A DNA stretch of 64,000 bases from Toxonevra muliebris (GCA_963691655.1 OY829326.1:72347235-72411234); one strand, 5' to 3'; counted from the first letter of the stretch, positions 11,030-23,149 are shown. Program-made: numbers and translations. The notes: generated by a model not told the origin, from the sequence alone.

Positions 11030-11212
11030 AACCAATGGGTTAATGTATTAGTACGTTATTATATTACAATCAATAAGTCATCAGTATATAAAATTTCATT
11101 GTAAAATTTGAATCGGAAAATCAGAAAGTTTAAGTTAAAACAAAATATGGGCGCCAATGGGTTAATATAGCAATATTTTGTTAATATGTTATTAGTATGC
11201 GAAATTTTAATT
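11030..11212 (+). repeat. Diverged direct repeat with CCAATGGGTTAAT
   Basis: CCAATGGGTTAATGTATTAG at about 11033 recurs as CCAATGGGTTAATATAG at about 11153, each followed by AT-rich sequence containing ATTAGTA. It may be an old tandem duplication or two copies of a TTAA-ended repeat. Confidence 0.4.
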
Positions 11213-11224
11213 TACTATCAGTTA

Positions 11225-11916
11225 TTATTATTATTTATTGTTTAGGGGAGTCCAACCAGTCAGGCACTGCGACCTAAAAGATCTTTTATGCCATTCCCCA
11301 TTTTATGACAAAAGACGTCCAGCTGACCTAATAAAAGTCAAGACATCTTTTGTAGAAGAAGATTTTATGTGATTAGCCGTCAAAAAAGGAATACCAAAAA
11401 TTCTTCCTCTGAGCCGAGCCAAGGCCGGACACTCACACAGAATGTGAGGTGTCGACTCGTCATCTTCCAGATATAGACGATACTCTGTGTTATTAGACAG
11501 CACCTATTTTGTTTAAGTGATATCTGAGCCCATAGTGTCCAGACATGTAGCCCACCAGTAGCCTAAGGTCAGATTTGGTATAAGAGATGGGCTTATTTTG
11601 GGCAAGCGGAATGATAAGTGCTTTTGCCTGTCTTAAACCTGGGATAGAGTTCCAATACTCTAGCCATTTTGCCTTAGACCACTCTTCAACGATAGATTTC
11701 ATAGAGGTCCAGCCGACTCCGCAGAACGGATCGGGGCCAATGTGCTTGGTAGATGAACCTTGTCTAGCCAGTTCATCGGCGGCCTCATTACCAACAATGT
11801 CACAGTGGCCGGGTACCCAAAAAGCGTCACTTTGTTACGGGTAGACAGGTGCTGGAGACTCTCAAAATACTCTTTCACCAGTTTAGAGGAAAAACTAAAT
11901 GAACAGAGTGCTAAGA
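11225..11916 (-). pseudogene. RNase H LINE 3' fragment, left half of LINE/SINE composite
   Basis: 5'-truncated LINE on the minus strand. It begins inside the RNase H domain after the third acidic catalytic residue and shows FWVPGHCDIVGNEAADELAR (His and last Asp region, reached by one frameshift near 11810), a linker, GHYGLRYHLNKIG and the Cys/His knuckle YRLYLEDDESTPHILCECP, whose first Cys pair is damaged. After the stop near 11303 the sense 3' UTR contains AGATCTTTTAGGTCGCAGTG and ends in a TAA-rich tail abutting the 12-bp sequence TACTATCAGTTA. Its 5' end joins the 5' end of a SINE on the other strand. RNase H in such LINEs is thought to remove the RNA template during integration. Confidence 0.85.
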
Positions 11917-12345
11917 GACGACCTCGATTGTTTTGTGGATAGTGCACTAAACTTTCATTCAAAAGGTTGCGGGTTCGATTCCCGTCTTGGTCTGGTGGTT
12001 AATTCTCATAAACTTCTTATATTCGCTATCGATATGAAGTGGATGAGAATTATAAGAATGTGCACAAGTACACACCTTGGTTGGTAATGGCAAAACCACC
12101 GAGCTGATAAAAAATTGCCACACAGCCGTTCGGAATCGGCGATAAACTGTAGGTCCTACCATCGCCTGTGGTCTAGTGGCAGAGTGCCAGACTCTTATCT
12201 CTGGAGACCTGAGTTCGATTCTCGGCTTGGGTATGTTTCTTATCTATCTTTCTTTCTCTCTGCCTTTCTTTCTTTCTTGGGGCTTTGGTACAATAGATCT
12301 TATAGGTCGCAGTGCCTGACTTTCGAGTCGTCCTCTTTCAAATAA
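11917..12345 (+). mobile_element. Dimeric tRNA-derived SINE, copy 2
   Basis: Better preserved than the 5.85-kb copy: tRNA-Glu-like head (box B GGTTCGATTCC), core with GGTAATGGCAAAACCACC and GGAATCGGCGATAAACTG, a second tRNA-like unit (12171-12240) with box A TGGTCTAGTGGCAG and box B AGTTCGATTCT, a CTTT tract and the LINE-like terminus AATAGATCTTATAGGTCGC. The arm CCAGA/TCTGG with CTCTTAT in the second unit loosely recalls tRNA-Lys(CTT). It is fused head to head with a LINE fragment; its 3' end abuts TACTATCAGTTA (12346-12357), the same 12 bp found at 11213-11224. Confidence 0.88.
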
Positions 12346-12357
12346 TACTATCAGTTA

Positions 12358-14408
12358 GCATTTTCAAAATTGATTTAAAAATTTAACCTTAAATTTACAT
12401 GTGGTCGCCATATTAATCCGCCATTTTGAATTGCCTAATTCTGGTTAGAGATTCCTAAACTGCTTTCTCTTGAAGATGAATGCTCAAAATTACAAGATGA
12501 TTGGCGAGTGTTAAGTGGTTTTGAGGACCGAAAATAGCAAAACAAATCGTATTCGTATTTTAAGGAAATAACGAGGCATCAAAGGGTACGACTTCAAACA
12601 TCAATTAATCTTAAACCGGAGCTAACTTTTTAAAATCCTTTTCAGGATCAACTACTGACACCGTAAGCTTACCAAATTTTCTAGAAAACGAAATCCTGCT
12701 AGAGAACCAAGAACCAAATCTCAAACGGAAATTCCATAGTTCAAAAAACTTAATACAGTACAGTGAAAAGGCAAGGCAAGAAAAGCTAAACCAACATGTT
12801 CTTGATTGTCGACTACTGCCTTATCTTTTATAGAAATAATAGACTTGAAACCTTTAACACCACTTGACATTTACATAAATTACAAATACACAGTAGCCAA
12901 GTAGTGAGCGCCAAAATAAAAAAAAAAAAATAAAAGAAAAGAAATGAAAATAGATAGGCTCAATCCAAAGTATCCCCAATTGAAGAAAAAAAAAACGATT
13001 GGAGAAAAAACAGAAAATAAAAAAGAAATGGTTACATTTCACGCAACTAATGAAGGCAATTTCACAACAACTAGCAACCAACAGAAAAATCACAAAAATA
13101 ATAAAAACCTTTAGGTAAAAAGTTTTTTAGTAGGAGAAAGAAAAAAAAAAAAGAAAACTTATTATAGAATTAAATAAACTGGTTTTGGTTTGGTTTTCTT
13201 GAAACGCAGACAATTTGAAACTTAAATTTATTACCAACTACAACCGACGATACACACATGCACGCTGGTTATTTATGCGTGTATGTTTCTGAATATCTAT
13301 AGATATGAAATAGATCTTGTAGATACTACTTTAAGATACAGTGCTGTTGCTGCTGCTACTTTTTTGTTTGAATATACTATATATTTTTCTTATTTTTAAA
13401 GATAGACTTGATGCACACCTGCATCATTTTCGTCGTAGTTGCAATGTTTGCATGACTTTATTGTTGTTGCTGTTGGTGGTGTTAAAATTATGGGTTGCCA
13501 ACGCACCATACAACATACAAGCATACAGACACAAAGACAGACAGACAGACAGATAGATATATTCATGTATGTATAGTGTAAGACAGTAGCACTTCCCTAT
13601 ATAAGACACATTATTAGTTTCGTTTTAGTTTTTTTGTTTTGTATTTTTTTTTTTGTTTTTGTTCTTACTGTTGTTAGAAACGAGTTCCTTTTGTTGACGA
13701 CAACAAGGTTTTTTTTCTCTTAATCTTTGATTTTTTTTTTTTTTGTTCAACAGGTACACTGCGTTGTTGTTATAATAAGAATTGTTTAAAAACTTAGTTG
13801 TTGCTGCTTGCTGGTGGTGTTCATGCGTGTGATTTTTCACTTACCTACATATGCATAACAAAGAGAGAGAGAGAAAGAGAGAGAGAGATAGAATGAGACG
13901 GATAAGCATTGGACACAGAACGACTTAAATAGATTTTCGACCATTAATTGTAGACAATGTTAATGTGTTGTGTTAACACTGGTAGTCGAAATTATACGTG
14001 TATATACAGGATAATCTCATACCAGTAAGCAGCTACAGGGTATCGAATCTTTTATAAAAGGAGCATTTCAAATTGAGCACTCCATTAATGTGTTAAATTT
14101 TAATATGATCAGCGTTCAGTTATAATAACTTCAACATGACAAAATTGAAATTTAGCCTAGCCCATTGTGAATAGGAACCAGAACTTGTAATCCATTTTTG
14201 AAAATTTTTAAAATGCAATTTTTATATACGCACCTAAACAAAATAATATATACATCTATACGATTTTCTGCAAAACCTTAAAAACAGGGACCGAAAATAA
14301 CTCTTATTTTCCATTTTTCAACTTAAAAATCATCCACAAAAAATAGCCGTGGGGTATCTTCAAGTGAACGGTTGTGATCCTCACGGACTAAATTCCACAA
14401 ATATTGTA
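12358..14408. other. No gene; microsatellites
   Basis: AT-rich DNA with T-runs, CTG-rich (13340-13360), CAGA-type (13530-13555) and GA-type (13862-13890) microsatellites. No open frame has a recognisable domain. Confidence 0.5.
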
Positions 14409-15000
14409 TGACTTTTAAATTCATGACTTTTATCTTAATAGGCTAAATAAAACGGTAAATTATTGACTTTTATAATTTTTGGCGAGAAATAATAATTATA
14501 TTTGACTTTTATTTTGTCGGGCAAAAACAAACAGTTATTTTATGAATTTTTTTTTTGTTGGCCAAAACGAACCAGTTAATTTATGACTTTTATTTTTTTG
14601 GACAAAAATAAATGGTCAACCCTTATAACTAATTAATGAAACACCGAAGATACATGGTGATATATATTTTTGAAAAGTACTCGTTGAGACCTTTTCAACA
14701 GTATACAATACATAGGGATCCGCTTCATTCCATTTTATGACCTTTGCCCATATGTAAATATATGGATACGAACAGGAATACAAAACCATTTATTTTTGTC
14801 CAAAAAAATAAAAGTCATAAATTAACAGGTTCGTTTGGGCCAACAAAATAAAAGTCATAGCATAACTGTTTTTTTTTTGGCCGAAAAAATAAAAGTCAAA
14901 TCTAAATATTATTTCTTGCCAAATATTAAAAAAGTCAACAATTTACCGTTTTATTTAGCCAATTACGATAAAAGTCACAAAATAACTTTTAATATTTGAC
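14409..15000. mobile_element. Foldback element of mirrored ~40-bp repeats
   Basis: The left arm holds units beginning TGACTTTTAT at 14424, 14464, 14503, 14543 (variant TGAA) and 14584. The right arm holds their inverted counterparts (GTCA at 14814, 14854, 14895, 14934, 14974). Spacing is 39-41 bp on both sides and successive units differ in the same order, for example GGCTAAATAAAACGGTAAAT in the outer unit of each arm. About 155 bp of unrelated sequence lies between the arms. Long inverted arms made of short direct repeats are the hallmark of foldback (FB-like) elements. No transposase is present. Confidence 0.8.
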
Positions 15001-15689
15001 TTTTACTATAAAACGCATAACAGACGAGACATCACCAGACTGTTGGATCGGTCTCTGCATGTCATGCCAAATATTTTTCGAAAAAAGTCTGTAAAATAGA
15101 CTCGAGACCACTAGAAACCAAACTTGCTGTTGATTAACATATCTTTACGTTTTTCTTTAAGTCTTCGATTATAACAGAAGATGGAAATATTGTTCGAAAT
15201 CCTACGTTTATAAAAAACTAACCATCCAGGAAGAATCTCAAGAAAAGTTCCATTGATGCGGAAGTAAAATTTCGGCATGAGATCAAACTTTCCTACATAA
15301 GTCTCATGTCAACTGATCAGGACTTCAAGAAGAAACGAAGAGGCGAAACATATTCTAAAGTGGCGAGACAAAAATTGTTTTTTTTAGATCATTGGAAAAC
15401 ATTTATAACAAGTTCTGTTGAAGTTTTTGCAGACTTCTTCCCCTTTTTTGTTGCTACTTTTCATCTGTTGATACTCTCTACTCTTATCGGCACATAAAAG
15501 GAAAGCTGCTATATGGAATCAAGCTCTCTCACTAAAGTAAATGGGATAAAACTGTGAGAATTCGACTCTCTGCTTGATTGTATGTAGCCGATCCCCATAT
15601 GACTTCGTTCGCTAAACACATAAAACTGCATTACTTCGTTTCTTATTAGTTTCGTATGAGTGCAACAACAACGTAATTTCCGTTACAAA
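15001..15689. other. No clear gene; possible further Tc1 relic
   Basis: It lies directly upstream, in sense, of the Tc1 relic and may contain its decayed N-terminal half, but I could not align any motif with confidence. Confidence 0.35.
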
Positions 15690-15867
15690 ATTTTCGATTT
15701 ACCCTCGCTAAAGAAATTTTACTTCAAAAAGACTAGTATACACGGAGGTGGATATATTATGGTGTAAGGTTACTTTTTTTCTGGGCTGGAGGTTTCAAGC
15801 AACAAATAGAATGACAGCAGCAAGACATTTTTGGAAAGGATAATGCTGCCATATGCTGAAGAAAGTA
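15690..15867 (+). pseudogene. Tc1-like transposase relic, part 1
   Basis: Reading + strand across frame breaks, SIHGGGYIMV is followed by an in-frame stop where Tc1-type proteins have Trp, then GYF and, further on, LPYAEE. These match the HGGGxIMVWGCF and MLPYAEE segments between the first and second catalytic Asp of Tc1 transposases. The reading continues at 17082 after an inserted element. The region is inactive, with several frameshifts and stops. Confidence 0.6.
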
Positions 15868-17080
15868 CACCCAGAGAAATACTTACTTGGTTCAAAGAAA
15901 AACGGCCATAAAATTGAGGAAAAATGGGAATGATTTGGCGCCATAGAAACGGTTTCCTCATTTAGATATATAAAATTTCTTTGAGTTGAGGAAATATTTT
16001 TCAAATATGAGAAATTGTATATAATTTAGGTAAAATTTTTCTCAGTTTGAGGAATAATTTTCCATAGATTAAAGTCAATTTACTTTTTGGAAAAGAAATC
16101 CTCAATTTATGGAATATTTTCTACAATGTTGTTTCAATTAAAAGGCATAGAAATCATATTTACTTGTATTAATTTATTATTTTATTTTTAATAAGAATTA
16201 AGGTTTACATTCATACGTATTTTTACAAACACTACAGGCATCGTCGCCTTAAAATGATCAAAAGATCCTTATGGCCACCAAAAAATTATAAATCGAACTT
16301 TATTGAAATTTATATCTTTTGAATATATTTTTTTTTTTTTCATAATATATGTATATTTTTTTTTTTTTCAAAAATTATATCAATAGCCACAAACCACTTC
16401 GCTTGAAATAGAGACACCGACTTAAAAATTCAAAACAAAACAAAGCGTACGCGATTATCTGCTAAGGCCAAAAGAGTAAAGCTAGTTTTTTGTATACACA
16501 AAAATGTTGTATGGATAACATTTTTGGTATATTCGTCTCTTTCTTACATTTTCTATGCACAAAGAATATGTAAGTTTGATGATGCCACTTTATTTTATTC
16601 TAAATAAGGTAATTTGTTCTTTTATGGTATTTTGATACTTTTGTTTTGCAGCCAAATGGTGCTTGAATTTTTATATGCTGTGCATTTATGTTAACAATAG
16701 ACCAAGTAATTCATAAAAGCTCTTGAGTTAAAATTTTATGCAGAGACGCGTTGTAAGGACTAAGTTTTAGAAAAAAATTATATTTGAAAATGCCCACCCA
16801 TATTTTCTTGTGTTTTATGTACTTTTTTATCTTACTTTTCTTTAATTTTAGTTTTAACAACTTCATTGAAACTTAGGATTTGATTTCAATTGGTGGGCAG
16901 CACCGCAATTAAATTTCCAAAAATGTAGAAAAAACTTACTTCAAATTGAACACCATGGTTGCATGAAAGGAGCACATTTTTCTTCATTTTGAGGAAAATT
17001 TACATAAACGAGAGAAATTTTCGTGGATTTAAATTGAGAAGACTTTTTCTTTGTTCTAGAGATGGGTATTTTTCTGGGTG
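15868..17080. mobile_element. Non-autonomous TIR element inserted in Tc1 relic
   Basis: The left end CACCCAGAGAAATAC and the right end, reverse-complemented, CACCCAGAAAAATAC form terminal inverted repeats; TA flanks both ends (15866-15867, 17081-17082). Motifs of the type TTGAGGAAA recur near both ends and could be transposase-binding repeats (inference). No coding region is seen in 1213 bp. Removing it rejoins Tc1-like sequence LPYAEE to PLR-stop-VYQQENDP, which fixes its limits. The superfamily is not certain; a TA duplication fits Tc1/mariner-type mobilisation. Confidence 0.7.
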
Positions 17081-17150
17081 TAGCCTCTACGGTGAGTCTA
17101 TCAGCAAGAAAATGACCCAGGGAAATGCTTTGAGGACAACAAAGTCACTC
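17081..17150 (+). pseudogene. Tc1-like transposase relic, part 2
   Basis: CCTCTACGG then TGA then VYQQENDPGK matches Tc1 PLRWVYQQDNDPKH, with Trp changed to stop (TGG to TGA) and the catalytic Asp changed to Glu (QQEN). It continues the relic at 15690-15867. Confidence 0.6.
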
Positions 17151-18790
17151 TTTTCCCATGTCCATGTCAATCACCGGTCAACTATCATGCGTGGCAGCAA
17201 TTCTATTACGCCCAAATGGTTTGGTAGTTAGTTTCAAAAATATTTACCAAGTAGGTATATAAATTTCATAACTATATACATTATGACAATAAAATTCTGG
17301 CACTTTCAACCATTTTAGTTATATAGGAGGTAGACGTGACAGTAATTCAATCACGCCCATTTTTGATGCGGTAGTTAGTACTAAAAATACGCTTATTCTC
17401 CAAGTTTTCTATTTTTGAAACACTAGAAGTGGACTTTGTCTCATAGTGCAATGTTCAGAAAAATGTTCATAAAAGTAATTCATTAAGAATTGAAGATAAT
17501 AGCTTTTATTATTAAAGAGTTATATTGACAACACAGTGCAACAAAATTTCGACTTTTGACCTATGCGCGAGATTTTAGAACAATATCTGAAGTAGGAAAA
17601 ATTGGGTCCTCAGGGGCTAATAAGAAATTTGCTTATTTTAACAGATACGATTTTCTATAAATGTTATTGGCAAAAAAATAACAAATTGACATTGTCAAAA
17701 CGAATAAAAAAATGATAGAAGTAGAAAAAAAATTATGTTTTTGAGTAAAATTAGCACTGAAAAATGTAAAAACATTAAAAAAATGTTTGAGAGCGCCCCC
17801 TTTAGTACGCTCGAGTCAAAAATAAATATCAAAAATGAACTCCTCGTACGAAAAAACTGTCGAGTACCGTTTTTCCCAGAAAAAATAATAACAAAAATTC
17901 CAAGTGCCTTAAAAATTCTATATAAGTCGAACATTTTCCATAAAAATCAAATTCCGGAGCTTCGAAATTCATTTTAGACCTATGTCGTAGAAGAACTTTT
18001 TGTTCGTAATGACAAGAGGAATGATAATTTCGACGGCGCGGTATGGGTTGCCAAATCGCCCTGACCTAAGGTACATACTTCTATTTTATCGTTTTCCTTG
18101 TCTTCCTAACTATGTTTTTTTAGATATATCTTTCCAAACATTTTCTTTGTATGGATAGTGTCACGCCCACTTTGTTTAACAGATTCGCTTTTTACTTGTA
18201 GCATCCCACTGGCAACAAAAGTTCTCTTGCCAACTATATAAAATTAACCACAAATAATTTATGAAATATACCATATCAAAAATTAGGGTTGCATGTCATA
18301 TCTACTAATCGCACCATGAATAGTTCCTGAGATATCCAATAATGAAAACTCAAGTTGTTTAGAAAGTGACCTGCCCTCTTTCGCAATACCTCACACGTTT
18401 TTCTTGTAGCATGGTTTTGTCACCTAACATCCTTGTACCAAATCTCAGTACTTTTTTGTAAATGATTATGGAGATGTACAGAAAAATGCATTTGAGTATC
18501 ATGGAAAGTGCCACGCCCACTTGTTGACAAATGACCAAGTCCTACCCAACCACTACCGCTAACATCCCGCAAATTTTCATTGTTTTGCTATAGTTCCCCA
18601 GTTATGTTTTTTCAGCAATTCATTTGTATGATAGGTGTTCATATAAAAATCCCATGGAAAAAAGCACTTTCAGTTTTTCCCGAATTTCCTAATTTCCAAA
18701 AATATTCTTTCATACAAACCTTGTCCTAACAACAAAAGAAAAATTAGCCAAAGCCGTTCTCAGGTGATGATCTTTCAAACATGCGGCAAT
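17151..18790. repeat. Degenerate repeat with recurrent ACGCCCA motifs
   Basis: CACGCCCA or TACGCCCA recurs at about 17209, 17353, 18171 and 18514, each beside T-rich sequence, together with repeated phrases such as AGTTCCTGAGATATCCA and GTTCCCCAGTTATG. This looks like a strongly decayed dispersed repeat common in flies, but I cannot name it. Confidence 0.35.
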
Positions 18791-19179
18791 TAATTTTTAT
18801 TTATATAGATTTGATAAAACTATCAATCACGAAACTAATCCAAGGATCCTGGAATTAAAATTTCAATCCCGAAAAGTCGATCCCAAAGAACAACCTTAAC
18901 TAGTTCTCAGACGTGAATGCTATAACTTTCATTTTAATGGTGTCACAATATGACGTGAATGCTATAGCATTCAAATCCAGAATACAAATTTCGACATTAA
19001 ATTCTATATAGCATCCATAATAATCCACAACTGAATTGATCCATGTATCGAAGTGAATACTTTAGTATTCAGTGTATATAACTAGTAAAAAGTGATATTG
19101 TTAGAACTTGGAAAAAACGTGTATAATCAAAATTTAAATATTACGATTACTTTAAGAGAGCCGCCAGCATCAATAGAAG
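18791..19179. other. No gene; short repeats
   Basis: GACGTGAATGCTATA occurs twice (about 18911 and 18953), and there is a small palindrome, TGAATACTTTAGTATTCA, near 19043-19060. Nothing else recognised. Confidence 0.4.
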
Positions 19180-20595
19180 TCAGACAACATACTCTTCACT
19201 CGTAAGAAAGTTGGCCTGATAGAGAACCACTCAGAATATTTGGATCTGAAATTAACATGTCCAAGAAGGTCAAATATCTTCGGGTAAACTTAGATAGTAA
19301 ACTAACTTGGAATGACCATGTTAAGGACAAGATCCAGAAAGCTAAGAGGGTTTTGTTTCAGTGCAGACGAGCTGGTGGCCTCAAAATGGGTCTACACTAT
19401 GATGGTTAGACCTATCATAACGTAAGCCTCGGTGATCTGGTGGCCGAAAGTAAACCAGATAACCATTAAAAGGAAGCTGGATAGAGTCCAATGGTTGGCG
19501 TGTAGTGGTATAACTGGTGCAATGCGCACCACACCATCGAGCGCGATGGAGGTGCTGATGGGCTTGCTGCCACTGGATTTAGCAGGATGTTGAGGAATGC
19601 CACATGGCATAACTCGACGGCCCTGCATGGACACATGCGAATCCTGGATATCTTATACAAAGATATTCAGGAGACGCGAATGCCTATGGACGGCATGAAA
19701 AAAGTCAAAATAATTGAGAAAGGTTATAAGACTCGGATAGCGGATGGAACCGACAACGTGGAAGTTGAGGATAGCGATATCAGCATTTTCACTGATGGTT
19801 CTCTGCTGGAAGGTAGAGCTGGGGCTGGTATTTTCTCAGATGAGTTAAACTTATCCTGTGTTCTACGGTTGGGAAAATATGTGTCCGTCTATCAGGTATC
19901 AGGCAGAGATGCTGGGTTTAGTGCATGCACTGGTACAGCTTATTGAGAATCAGGTCAATGGCAAGAGAATTGTCATTGCCCTTGACAATCAGTCGGTGAT
20001 TAAATGCATGGAACTGACAGATATAACCTCTAGGTTGGTCTTGGAGTGTGCCCAAAAACTCAACGAGTGCGCTCGTGTAAACGAGCTTACTTTAAAGTGA
20101 GTAAGGGGACATTCAGGCATAGAGCAAAATGAAACTGCTGATTTTTTGGCTAAAAAAGGTTCAGCAGCCGAATTTTGTGCACCAGATCCATGCATCGCCA
20201 TTGGTGATGGATTGGTGGAAGGCCTGATTAAATCTGTACATTGTAAAAGATGGAAAGATGCCACTGACTGCAGGCAGGCAAAGACGGCCGTGAAGTGGTC
20301 ATGCAGTGAGTCAGCCAAAGTCTTCGGACTAAACCGGAAGACTTTGAGCTGGCTAACAGCGCTGACTACAGGTCACGGTCCCTTCAGGTATCACCTCAAG
20401 AAGGTGAAACTTGTTGAGGATGATACTTGTAGGTTGTGTCTGGAGGAGCTGGAAGCGGCAGCTCACTTACTGTGCCAATGCCCAGCGTTGGCGAGCAGAA
20501 GGTTGGCAATCTTGGGTCATCGATACGTTGATGAATCTGAGATTGGTCAGGGGACGAAAAGGGACCCATCTGGGTCTGATTCGGCTAATCCCTGA
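19180..20595 (+). pseudogene. RNase H LINE, RT C-terminus to Cys/His knuckle
   Basis: Largest RNase H LINE relic here. The thumb of the reverse transcriptase reads KKVKYLRVNLDSKLTWNDHV (about 19260-19320), then ITGAMRTTP and LMGLLPLDL (about 19510-19580). The RNase H domain follows: IFTDGS (first Asp, about 19790), QAEMLGL (Glu, reached by a frameshift near 19890), ALDNQSVIKCM (Asp), then VRGHSGIEQNETADFLAK (His, last Asp). The codon before VRGHSG is TGA at 20098 where Trp is expected. The knuckle CRLCLEELEAAAHLLCQCP is intact (about 20430-20485). A TTAA-ended repeat follows at 20672. At least one stop and two frameshifts kill it. I/R1/LOA-type assemblage; clade not fixed. Confidence 0.9.
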
Positions 20596-23149
20596 ACTAA
20601 TAATTAAAATAAGAAACCCGCCATGTGTCTCTTTTTGCACCTCGATACGATTTTGAGTGTCCGCGAACGTGTTAATACGAAATCATTACCTTATGAGGGT
20701 TTCGTGTTAAATAGAATTGTAAGGTGCTGATACAGTGATAAGAAAAGATTTTTAAATTATTTCCTATTTTAGATTTCCTCTTTTCATTTCTAACTAAAAT
20801 CATACTCACACTCAATTAAGCAATTTACACACAATTTTAAAGCTCGTTATCCAGCTATATTCAATGAATGCTTGCATCAGTTTATTTAACTTGTTATCTA
20901 ACTACTAGGAAATCATCATCATTTGGTAGTTAGGAACTGATGAATTCTGTCATCATTAATGCAAACACTTCAAATCAATTTCATTCGGATTGAAAATCAA
21001 GTTTACTTTTCAACTTCTCTCTTCAGCCTCTTTTACGCTCTACGTGTATGTACCCTAGCAGCGAAAAGTTGAACTATTTTGCTTCCTAGAACTAAAGTGT
21101 AGCGAATTTTATTTGTGATATTCTCTGGAGAGGCGTGTATGCGTATTTTTTTCTATTCAACCTAAACACACATTTGATCTTCGTCATTTACAGACAAGAC
21201 ATTCAGCAACAGCAACAGTTGTTGTTATCTTCTTTTGATTTAAAGCAAAAAATATAATTGCAGGCAAAATTTTATTCAAGGGTTCCACCATTTGCACTAT
21301 CCTACATATATTTCCACCTTGGATGAAGGAAGCATAATTGTGTCCAGCAGAAGCAGCAGTAGAGTCCAGTTTAACCAGTTCTTATTACCATCGATGGCGC
21401 ATTGTACGTTGGCGTTACTGATTTTTCTGATTCTAAAATAAAAAAACACACACAAAAAACCAAAGCATTGCGGCGTGGCGTTGCACAATTGGAGCGCTGA
21501 TCTTCATGAGGCGCATGTGCCATGATCACTCACTTGCGCAGCGCGCTTGTTTGGCTGCTTACTACTCGCTTGTGTCTTGATTTCTTGGTTACTTACTTAC
21601 TGGCTTAATAAATGCAATTGTTGTTGTTGCTGTGGCTGTGGCTATGTATATAGCTTGGTGTGGCTTTGGGCTAAAATCAGCAGGTGTTAGAAAAATGAAC
21701 TGAAAATGGTCAGTAATGCAATTTGGTACAGTACGGTAGTTGTTTGTGCCAAAGTGGTACTTACTTACTTACTACATTTATACATTGTAATTGATGGTGT
21801 GGCAGTGGTGGGCAAATATCTAGTATTTAATATTTATTTTTTTTATGGTATGAAGGCATTTTATTGGTGAATGCTTTATACTTAATCGCTTTAAAATGTG
21901 TTAGGCAGTAAAAGTAAATTTGTAAAAAAGATGGGCATATTTGAAGTTATTCAAATTAAATGTTGCAGAAAACTTACAAAGAGTTGAAACAGTAGCTACT
22001 TTGGTAAAAAATTCTACATTATGGAGCGCCCCTAAATTGCGCTTCTTTAAATTGGCGTACAGATGGATCTAAAATGGGATGTAGTTCAGTGATCGTGTTT
22101 TTGAACCACTGCACTGGGGCTTTCAGTTTAGTTTAACAAATTAACACGAAATAGAACTTTCTATAGCTTTTAGCCTTCATATAGTATGTAGAGTGCGTTT
22201 TAAGCTTCACGTATACAAAAGGGACCTAGAGTTGTATGTCGAATTCAATGGCGGCAATTATAAAAAAGCTTAAAAACATAAAAACCCTCGTATGAGCTAC
22301 CATTGCCTTCTTAAGAGGTAGTAGCGAGATGATCACACCATCAAATCAGATCGGTGCACTAGAAAGCTGAACCAAAGCGACTTAATTTAAAATGAAACTG
22401 AAATCTGTATCGAAATTAATCATGAGAGTGATTAAGAAGACTCATCTATTGCAATTTTTTCTGACGGAGAGAGAGTTCTTGAGTTACTATCGCTGTGAAA
22501 CTTCTCGAAACTAATGAGTAAAATTTTTACAGTTTACATTACTTGCAAAAAATTTTACTGAATAGTTAAATTATAGGACCGAAAGTATTCAGATTCGATC
22601 TCAGAAAATGCAATCCTTTTGCTAAAGAAAGCATAAATATTTTCAAGATATACAAATTCTAGAGGTCTAAAAACCAGATTAAGAGCTTGAAATGCCACAG
22701 ATGAAATTCAAATAGACGACGGCAGCTACATGAACAAACCACTACGAAATTCTTTCGGCTACAACTGTCGCGGTGTAGTCAGCTACTAAACACAACGGAA
22801 GTGGCACCACCTGCAGCAAACACAGCCAAAACAACAAATGCAAACTCTCGTCGCTCTCTGTCACTTGTCAAATTAGAAATAGATTTAAAATTGGCTACAG
22901 CCACAGTGGTCGGTGGTCATGTGGTCGTGTCGTCTCCAAAATAATTGTCTCCATAAGAACATGTTGTTTTTATAATTTGACAGATGTAGTCGTGTAGCTG
23001 CCGTCGTCAATGTGTATGGTGCAGTATGGTGCATGAAGTATTATAGAGTAAATTTTGAGTCGCTCATTACGAATGGTGGTTGTTTTTGAGTAGTTCTCCT
23101 TAGTATTAATAGTATTATTCTTGAAAATGCTCATAAATACAGAAACCCA
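20596..23149. other. No gene; unique-looking DNA
   Basis: Contains a TTAA end at 20672-20675 (sense of the opposite strand TTAACACGTTCGCGGACAC), and an inverted pair near 22713 and 22991 built on GACGACGGCAGCTAC. The rest looks like ordinary non-coding DNA. Confidence 0.45.

Noticed and set aside
12171..12240. Functional tRNA-Lys gene
   Set aside because: Resemblance is partial and it is the second unit of a dimeric SINE.
14409..15000. CRISPR array, because of regular 40-bp spacing
   Set aside because: The genome is eukaryotic, the units are contiguous without unique spacers, and they are mirrored in an inverted arm.
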